The position numbers and the translations under genes were made by a program. Below the pieces are notes generated by a model. It was not told where the DNA came from. It ran no database searches and worked only from the letters and a program-made list of their open reading frames with translations. Positions 7,173 through 11,424 of a stretch of DNA of 11,424 bases are shown here, piece by piece. This DNA is from an uncultured Ruminococcus sp. (GTDB lineage: Bacteria > Bacillota > Clostridia > Oscillospirales > Ruminococcaceae). The stretch covers positions 1 through 11,424 of the forward strand of contig CAMHBN010000040.1 in the NCBI GenBank assembly GCA_946183385.1, read 5' to 3'. Numbering within the stretch: the stretch's first letter is position 1; every line of letters begins with the position of its first letter.

Positions 7173-7400
7173 ATCATTAACGATAACCCGCGGTACCACT
7201 CAAATTGTGCCGCTATTGCGTAACACCACTTCAGACTCCGACAAGCCCTATTCATTAACGCAGACTCACGGGAACGCTTACTGAAGCTTTCGGCATTCCG
7301 GCTCAGAAGGGATACATCGCATTGCTTATCACCGACTCACACCGACCGTCGGCTCTCTGCAGACATTGGCAACACTCTGCTTGTCTTCCTCACAGCTTAT
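7136..7400 (-). promoter_or_regulatory. T-box riboswitch leader
   Basis: The minus-strand RNA carries the T-box hallmark GAGUGGUACCGCGGG (7201-7187), in which UGGU would pair with the tRNA 3' end NCCA and asks for discriminator base A73. Upstream, a Stem I can be drawn: a GA/kink-turn-like base (UGA with GAG), GGAAG/CUUCU (7389-7385 with 7309-7305), a specifier loop with AAGCAGAG on the 5' side, GUUGC/GCAAU above, and an AGAGAG apical arm closed by CCGAC/GUCGG. The triplet in specifier position is most likely AUC (7313-7311, Ile), with UAU (7314-7312, Tyr) next best. The base after the specifier is C rather than the usual purine, so the reading is uncertain. A terminator follows at 7172-7142. 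When tRNA is uncharged the antiterminator should form and the HTH-cupin-ligase gene be transcribed. Confidence 0.9.
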
Positions 7401-7406
7401 GTTTGG

Positions 7407-7435
7407 ATTATATCACGCCGATTCAGATTTGTCAA
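7407..7435 (-). promoter_or_regulatory. Consensus sigma-A promoter of the T-box transcript
   Basis: A perfect TTGACA (7435-7430) and a perfect TATAAT (7412-7407) are separated by 17 bp. The start is expected near the A at 7400, so the leader before the ATG is about 375 nt. A promoter this strong in front of a T-box is typical: initiation is constant and control is by attenuation. Confidence 0.93.
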
Positions 7436-7441
7436 GCACTT

Positions 7442-7459
7442 TTCAAAAAATTTTTTGAA
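7442..7459. repeat. 18-bp perfect AT palindrome between stop codon and promoter
   Basis: TTCAAAAAATTTTTTGAA reads the same on both strands. It starts directly after the stop codon of the phosphoesterase gene and ends 6 bp before the -35 box of the T-box promoter. With no loop and only A-T core pairs it is a poor terminator. It could be an operator, or an A-tract/UP-like element stimulating the promoter. No other terminator for the phosphoesterase gene is visible, so its transcript may run into the T-box leader. Confidence 0.4.
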
Positions 7460-9418
7460 TTACTTTTTTCTGCGGCTGCTGAAGAGCAGTATCACGGCGG
7501 GGAGCATTATCAGCACCACGCTCATATCATCGCCTGTTTCGGGATTCTCGGTCTTGGCAGAGGTGACTGCCGCCGTTGCAGTCACGGAAGTCATCATGGC
7601 AGAGGTCGCCGCCGTAGTCTCCGCGGGGACATATCTCGCCGCGATATCGGTATGGCGTGTGCGGCTGTCGTAGGTGCGGATAAGGTCATACGCGAAGCCG
7701 TCGCCGTCCCTGCAGATGAAGCTGAAGCTCGAATCCGCACAGCCTATCTCGGTCGAAAGGTAGCCCGAATGAGCGTAAGTGAAGCGGAGCGGCTGACTGC
7801 CCGTGGACAAATCGGCGTAGCTCTCGGTGCTGATGAGCTCATCGCCGTCCGTCATGATGAGCTCCGTCTCCGAGCGCGAGTGGTCGTGCCCGAAGAGGTA
7901 CATTATGTCCATACCGTACTGCTCGGCATAGCGGTTTATCAGCGCCGCAAGCTCATACGATTGGTCGATGTTGTACTGATTCTCGCCTATCCAGCTGCTC
8001 AGCTGATAGCCGTTTTTGTTCACGGAATCGGGCTGTACGCCGAGGGTATGCAGTCCCGTATGCGCGGAGATGATAACGAGCTCGCCGCGGTAATCGGCGG
8101 CAGTTTTGCTCAGGAAGTCCTCGATGTCGCCGAGCACATTCTCGTATGTGTAAGCGGTCGAGACTTCCTTCCCGACCATCACCGCCTCCTGATTGAGCCC
8201 GTACACGATAACGCCCTTGGCAAAGCGGCTGTTCTTGCCGTTTTTCGCGGACTTCCCGTTGAATATGAGCCCGCCCGCGGGAGGATTCTCCCCTGCCCCG
8301 AGTCCTGCTGCGGCAGACATCGCAGAAGCCGCCTCGCCCGAATCGTGGTTGCCCGAGACAAACACCGCATCGAGCCCGCCGAGCTCCGCGACAATGCGCG
8401 GGTAGTATCTGCCGAGCATAGCGTCAGCCTCCGTCTTCGGACCGTTCACGAAGTCGCCCGTGCATATCACAAGCGACGGTATATAGCCGCCCGTGCGCTC
8501 GATAACGCAGGCTATCGCGTCGCCGATACGGGTGTACTCCTCATGGATATCCGAGAACGTTATCACCGAATCGGGAACAACGCCCTTCGCGATGACGAAC
8601 ACCGCGTCCTCGGAGCACTCGCGGTAGCGGATACCGTTGCTGTCGTGCGCCTCGACGATACAGCTCACGCGATGGACGCCCGCGCTCCTGCCCGTGAGCT
8701 TATCAGCCGTGAAGCTGAGCTCGTCGCAGTCCTGCTTCTCGCCGTCCACGTACCAGCTGACGCTGTCGGCCGCGACGTCCGCGAGCCCGACCGTAAACAC
8801 AGGCGCGGGATAGCCGCTCCCCTCGATGACGTAGCTCTCGGCGTGCGGCTGGCTGACGATACACCGCTCGAGCTGCTCGCCGCTCGTGTAGATGTTCACC
8901 TCTGCCGCATCGGAGAGCTCCGCGGTCGCCGAAAGCGGCTCGTCGCTGCCCGCGTCATATCTCAGGTACGAGAACTTCCCGCCCTCGTTATATCGCAGAG
9001 CCGAGCCGACGTGCTCCCACACGAGGTCACCGCTGACAGAGCGCGTGTACGCAGTGCGGAGCTTATCGCCGCTGAACACGAGGTAATAGCCTCCCGACGT
9101 GAGCGAGGTGAATCGCGGCGTGGTGCTCGCGACCATAGTCTGCCTGTAGTAGTGCCAGATACAGCTGTTTTTCTCGTTGTCCGCGACCGTCAGTACCTTT
9201 TCCGTGCCGCCGTCCTTCACGGTGATGATGTAGTCCTTGTCGTCGTCGAAGTTCATCACCCTGAACCACTTCTGCCCGCCGAGGGTGACAGTGCTGCCGT
9301 CGCCCTCGACCTCAGTGAGCGTGAAATGCGCTCCCGAAGCAGCGAAGGCTCCGAGCGGCACGCACATCAGCATAACTATCACAGCTGCGACCGCAGCGAA
9401 TAACCTCACAATTTTCAT
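7460..9418 (-). CDS. Secreted, wall-anchored calcineurin-like metallophosphoesterase
   Basis: This is a complete 652-residue protein. Residues 1-26 are a signal peptide ending AFA, with cleavage before A27. Residues about 30-180 form a beta-rich region I do not recognise. Residues about 195-278 look like an Ig-like domain. The catalytic core follows, with the full metallophosphoesterase set in order: SDIH (D290, H292), GDFVNG (D322), GNHD (356-359), SAH (H453) and GHDH (510-513). These are the di-metal ligands. A Thr/Ala/Ser-rich linker (about 598-624) leads to NPETGDD (625-631), a hydrophobic stretch (633-646) and the basic tail RRKK, which is a sortase sorting signal. The enzyme should hydrolyse phosphoesters outside the cell while fixed to peptidoglycan. 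The substrate (nucleotides, sugar phosphates, teichoic-type esters) cannot be told. SD GGAGG lies 6 nt before the ATG. Confidence 0.93.
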   Translation of the reverse strand: MKIVRLFAAVAAVIVMLMCVPLGAFAASGAHFTLTEVEGDGSTVTLGGQKWFRVMNFDDDKDYIITVKDGGTEKVLTVADNEKNSCIWHYYRQTMVASTTPRFTSLTSGGYYLVFSGDKLRTAYTRSVSGDLVWEHVGSALRYNEGGKFSYLRYDAGSDEPLSATAELSDAAEVNIYTSGEQLERCIVSQPHAESYVIEGSGYPAPVFTVGLADVAADSVSWYVDGEKQDCDELSFTADKLTGRSAGVHRVSCIVEAHDSNGIRYRECSEDAVFVIAKGVVPDSVITFSDIHEEYTRIGDAIACVIERTGGYIPSLVICTGDFVNGPKTEADAMLGRYYPRIVAELGGLDAVFVSGNHDSGEAASAMSAAAGLGAGENPPAGGLIFNGKSAKNGKNSRFAKGVIVYGLNQEAVMVGKEVSTAYTYENVLGDIEDFLSKTAADYRGELVIISAHTGLHTLGVQPDSVNKNGYQLSSWIGENQYNIDQSYELAALINRYAEQYGMDIMYLFGHDHSRSETELIMTDGDELISTESYADLSTGSQPLRFTYAHSGYLSTEIGCADSSFSFICRDGDGFAYDLIRTYDSRTRHTDIAARYVPAETTAATSAMMTSVTATAAVTSAKTENPETGDDMSVVLIMLPAVILLFSSRRKK

Positions 9419-9424
9419 ATCCTA

Positions 9425-9429
9425 CCTCC
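9425..9429 (-). promoter_or_regulatory. Ribosome binding site of the phosphoesterase gene
   Basis: GGAGG lies 6 nt upstream of the ATG at 9418-9416, which places the signal peptide at the N-terminus and supports this start. Confidence 0.85.
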
Positions 9430-9446
9430 GAAAATACTGTATCTCT

Positions 9447-9475
9447 ATAATAACACATAACGCGACAAAAGGCAA
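9447..9475 (-). promoter_or_regulatory. Probable promoter of the phosphoesterase gene
   Basis: TTGCCT (9475-9470) and TATTAT (9452-9447) are 17 bp apart on the minus strand, giving a short leader of about 20 nt to the start codon. The -35 box begins right after the T tract of the terminator at 9477-9508, so the two-component operon and this gene appear to be separate transcription units placed back to back. Confidence 0.6.
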
Positions 9476-9476
9476 G

Positions 9477-9508
9477 AAAAAAGACCTGCCGCGATAACAG
9501 GTCTTTTT
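9477..9508 (-). terminator. Terminator of the two-component operon
   Basis: The hairpin has a GACCTG/CAGGTC core flanked by A5/T5 and a 9-nt loop. On the minus strand it is followed by TTTTTTCTTG. It ends leftward transcription of the kinase gene, and the symmetric A and T tracts would let it work in both directions. Confidence 0.75.
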
Positions 9509-9528
9509 ATCCGCATAATTCAACAGCA

Positions 9529-9601
9529 CGGGCGCACGATGTGCGCCCCTACATTTCTGCTGATCTCAATCGTACTTGTAGGGGCGAACATTGTTCGCCC
9601 G
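9529..9601. repeat. Twin-hairpin palindromic repeat element (REP/MITE-like)
   Basis: Two 25-bp palindromic units face each other as an inverted pair around a 23-bp spacer. Left unit (9529-9553): GGGCGCAC, loop GAT, GTGCGCCC, then CTACA. Right unit (9577-9601): TGTAG, then GGGCGAAC, loop ATT, GTTCGCCC. The reverse complement of the right unit differs from the left at three places. Two of these are compensatory (C-G versus A-T in the stem) and one is in the loop. Flanks AATTCAACAGCA (9517-9528) and AATTACACAGCA (9603-9614) match at 10 of 12, possibly a decayed target duplication. Units of the GTAGGGGCG...CGCCC type recur between genes in many bacterial genomes. The element lies just past the kinase stop. 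Confidence 0.7.
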
Positions 9602-9616
9602 CAATTACACAGCATT

Positions 9617-11125
9617 TTACGCCATATTCAGCACAATGCGGAAGGTGCTTCCCTTTCCAGCCTCGGATTCGGCGGAGCACTCGCCGCGGTGGAGGGTCAC
9701 CGTCTGCCTGACGATGGCAAGTCCGAGTCCCGAAACGCCCTTACCCTCGCGCTGACGCTTGGTGTAGTATTTGTCCCATATCCTTTCGAGCTCCTCGGGA
9801 GCAATACCCTCACCGTGGTCGGAGACCTCGATGACAGCCCTGCCGCCCTCGGCACGGAGCACCACCCCTATCCACTTATCCTCACCCGCGTGACGCACAG
9901 CGTTGTCCATCAGGTTGTACACCGCCCGTCCGAGCCGCGAGGCATTGCCGTGGATATGCACATTCTCGGCGATATCGCGCTCGAAAGTGAAGCCGTCCTT
10001 GGAGTAGAGGTTGCTGAAATTATCGGCTACCGTCCTGACCGTCTCGGCGAGATCAACGTCGCTCATAACGGGCTCGGCGTCGGTCATCCGGAGCTCGGAG
10101 TATTCGAGTATCTCATTGACGAGCGCGGTGAGCCTGTCCGCCTCATCGACGATAACAGCCACGTCCTCGGCGCACTGCTTCTCGTCCTCGCGGGAGATGT
10201 CGCGTATCATCTCCGCGTAGCCCTTTATCATCGTGAGCGGCGTGCGCAGGTCGTGCGACACGTTCGCAAGGAGCTCGTTCTGGAATTCGCGCGAGCGTCT
10301 GAGCTTGTCCGAGGTGGCGTCGAGCGTCTCGCTGAGCTCGTCGAGCTCCGAGCAGAAGCCTTCGCGGTAGCTGACATCGCCGCTGTTTTCGCCGAGCTTA
10401 TGCGCCTTTTCGGTGAGCTGTGATATCGGACGAGAGAAGTTCCTCGCCATGAACCACGCGAGCACGAACGCAATAACGACCGAGAGAAGCGTCACCCACA
10501 CGAGCTGGACCCGCAGGATACGCACCGTCGAGCCGACGGCATTCAGCGTAGTACCGAGGCAGAGCACAGCCTGCTCATCGCTGCCGTAGTAGTCGATATA
10601 TCTTCCGCAGATGTACATATCATCGGTGCGGAGCTCCGCCTGCCCGTCCTCCGAGCTCTCAAGCTTATTGAAGAGTCCGCAGAAATTCATTGGCAGCTCG
10701 CGGTAATTCTCATGCCAGTCGCCCTCATTCATCCTCTGTCCGCGCCTCTCATCGGTCGGAGGCTGTCCGAGCATATCATCGGGCTTCTCATCAGGCTTCA
10801 TATCGGGCTTTTCGCCGTCATCATGCATACGGTGCATCTTCTTGTACTCATCGGAGCTGTACAGCACGTTCCCGTCCTTGTCTGTGACGAAAACGAGGAT
10901 AGAGTTCTCGCGGGAGAGCTCGTCGATGTAGTCGCCGATATCGCTGTCCGAGCTGTGGGCTTCTATCTTTTCGGCAGTCGAGACGGTGCTCCTGATGAGC
11001 ATACCGTTGTAGAAGCGCTGGAGGAAGACGGTCTGCAGCAGCCACAGCACCGTGAATATCACAGCGGTGAAGAACACGAAGTAAATGAGGAGCTTCCTGC
11101 GGAAAGAGCCTGTTTTAAGCTTCAA
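9617..11125 (-). CDS. Membrane sensor histidine kinase (two-component system)
   Basis: This is a complete 502-residue kinase. TM1 (about 12-34) and TM2 (about 207-228) flank an extracytoplasmic sensor region of about 170 residues. A HAMP linker (about 229-280, RPISQLTEKAHKLG) follows. HisKA has H291 in SHDLRTPL. The HATPase has its N box at 404-412 (NLMDNAVRH), G1 DHGEGI (436-441), and G2 SGLGLAIV (465-472). It autophosphorylates H291 and passes phosphate to the regulator encoded just upstream. The start is a TTG (11125-11123) overlapping the regulator's last codons. The first ATG (residue 42) would delete TM1, so TTG is preferred, and translation is probably coupled. The sensor region contains a Lys-Pro-Asp repeat (about 105-117) in a charged, probably disordered loop. 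The signal is unknown. Confidence 0.95.
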   Translation of the reverse strand: MKLKTGSFRRKLLIYFVFFTAVIFTVLWLLQTVFLQRFYNGMLIRSTVSTAEKIEAHSSDSDIGDYIDELSRENSILVFVTDKDGNVLYSSDEYKKMHRMHDDGEKPDMKPDEKPDDMLGQPPTDERRGQRMNEGDWHENYRELPMNFCGLFNKLESSEDGQAELRTDDMYICGRYIDYYGSDEQAVLCLGTTLNAVGSTVRILRVQLVWVTLLSVVIAFVLAWFMARNFSRPISQLTEKAHKLGENSGDVSYREGFCSELDELSETLDATSDKLRRSREFQNELLANVSHDLRTPLTMIKGYAEMIRDISREDEKQCAEDVAVIVDEADRLTALVNEILEYSELRMTDAEPVMSDVDLAETVRTVADNFSNLYSKDGFTFERDIAENVHIHGNASRLGRAVYNLMDNAVRHAGEDKWIGVVLRAEGGRAVIEVSDHGEGIAPEELERIWDKYYTKRQREGKGVSGLGLAIVRQTVTLHRGECSAESEAGKGSTFRIVLNMA

Positions 11126-11424
11126 ACTTATATCCCACCCCTCGAATGGTCTTTATGCTGTCGCGGTACGCGCCGAGCTTGCCGCGCAGGAGCTTTATCT
11201 GCCAGTCAACAGTCCTGTCGACGCCGAAGCTGTCGTAGCCCCACACCTCGTTGAGTATCCTGTCGCGCGAGAGCACCACTCCCCTGTTTTTTACGAGCAG
11301 CACCAGCAGAGCGTACTCCTTGGCGGTGAGGTCAGCCCTCTCGCCGTCGATGGTGACGGTCAGCCCGAGGGTGTCTATCTCGATGCCGCCCGCAGTGAGC
11401 TGTCCGCCGCCGGACTTCTGCTCC
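11115..11424 (-). CDS. OmpR/PhoB-family response regulator, C-terminal part (N-terminus beyond window)
   Basis: This is the last 102 codons of a winged-helix response regulator. The N-terminal receiver domain lies outside the window. Visible OmpR-type features are LTAKEYALLVLLVKNRG (recognition-domain helix 1), SRDRILNEVWGYD, then RTVDWQIKLLRGKLG (DNA-recognition helix) and the terminal IKTIRGVGYKFEA hairpin. It ends TAA at 11117-11115 and overlaps the kinase start by 11 bp, so the two form one operon in regulator-kinase order. It should bind tandem direct repeats near target promoters. Targets cannot be named from the window. The wall phosphoesterase next door is a possible but unproven one. 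Confidence 0.95.
   Translation of the reverse strand, partial: EQKSGGGQLTAGGIEIDTLGLTVTIDGERADLTAKEYALLVLLVKNRGVVLSRDRILNEVWGYDSFGVDRTVDWQIKLLRGKLGAYRDSIKTIRGVGYKFEA

Noticed and set aside
7136..7400. T-box as leader of the phosphoesterase or of an unseen tRNA synthetase
   Set aside because: The promoter, T-box and terminator all read leftward, away from the phosphoesterase, and the next gene in that direction is the HTH-cupin-ligase frame about 110 nt past the terminator. There is no room for a tRNA synthetase gene.
7322..9403. 693-codon plus-strand open frame
   Set aside because: It runs opposite the phosphoesterase gene and starts inside the T-box leader. The minus-strand frame has a signal peptide, a full active site, an SD and a sorting signal, while the plus-strand frame has none.
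9529..9601. CRISPR array or transposon end
   Set aside because: There are only two units, arranged in inverted rather than direct orientation, with no spacer series and no cas or transposase gene nearby. A palindromic intergenic repeat explains it better.
9539..10423. 294-codon plus-strand open frame
   Set aside because: It starts inside the palindromic repeat and lies antisense to the conserved kinase domains. It has no RBS and no recognisable protein.

Overview
The window looks like a chromosomal piece of a gut or rumen Clostridia member, most probably Ruminococcus or a close relative. This is inferred from a T-box leader, an NPxTGD-type sortase sorting signal, consensus sigma-A promoters, an OmpR-type two-component system and mixed base composition. 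No ribosomal or other phylogenetic marker is present, so the genus is a guess. Every gene I can support lies on the minus strand. The long plus-strand reading frames opposite the GC-rich genes are shadows.

Read in the direction of transcription (right to left), the layout is as follows. (1) 11424-9617: the DNA-binding end of an OmpR/PhoB response regulator overlaps a complete membrane sensor histidine kinase. (2) 9616-9419: a two-hairpin palindromic repeat, a terminator, and a promoter that abuts that terminator. (3) 9418-7460: a secreted calcineurin-like phosphoesterase with a C-terminal NPETG wall anchor. (4) 7459-7027: a consensus promoter, a T-box riboswitch with its terminator, and a second structured leader segment. 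(5) 7026-4693: a three-domain reading frame (XRE helix-turn-helix, cupin, AMP-forming acyl-CoA ligase) broken by one in-frame TAG at codon 292. (6) 4692-4051: two strong hairpin terminators, an orphan 93-codon frame, a weaker terminator and the promoter of the next gene. (7) 4050-1: a very large AT-richer gene joining a DEDDh exonuclease, a RecQ helicase and a UvrD/Rep helicase, cut by the window edge.

The most interesting idea concerns items 4 and 5. A tRNA-sensing T-box normally controls aminoacyl-tRNA synthetases or amino-acid synthesis and uptake genes, but here it leads into an acyl-CoA ligase. Ruminococci are known to make branched-chain and aromatic amino acids by activating short branched or aryl acids to CoA thioesters and then reductively carboxylating them. 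A ligase controlled by uncharged tRNA would fit as the entry step of that route. The specifier read by eye is AUC (Ile), with UAU (Tyr) as the alternative. The TAG means that this copy is a fresh pseudogene, is read through, or carries a sequence error.

The second notable item is the exonuclease-RecQ-UvrD fusion. It sits in a segment of clearly lower GC and has its own promoter.
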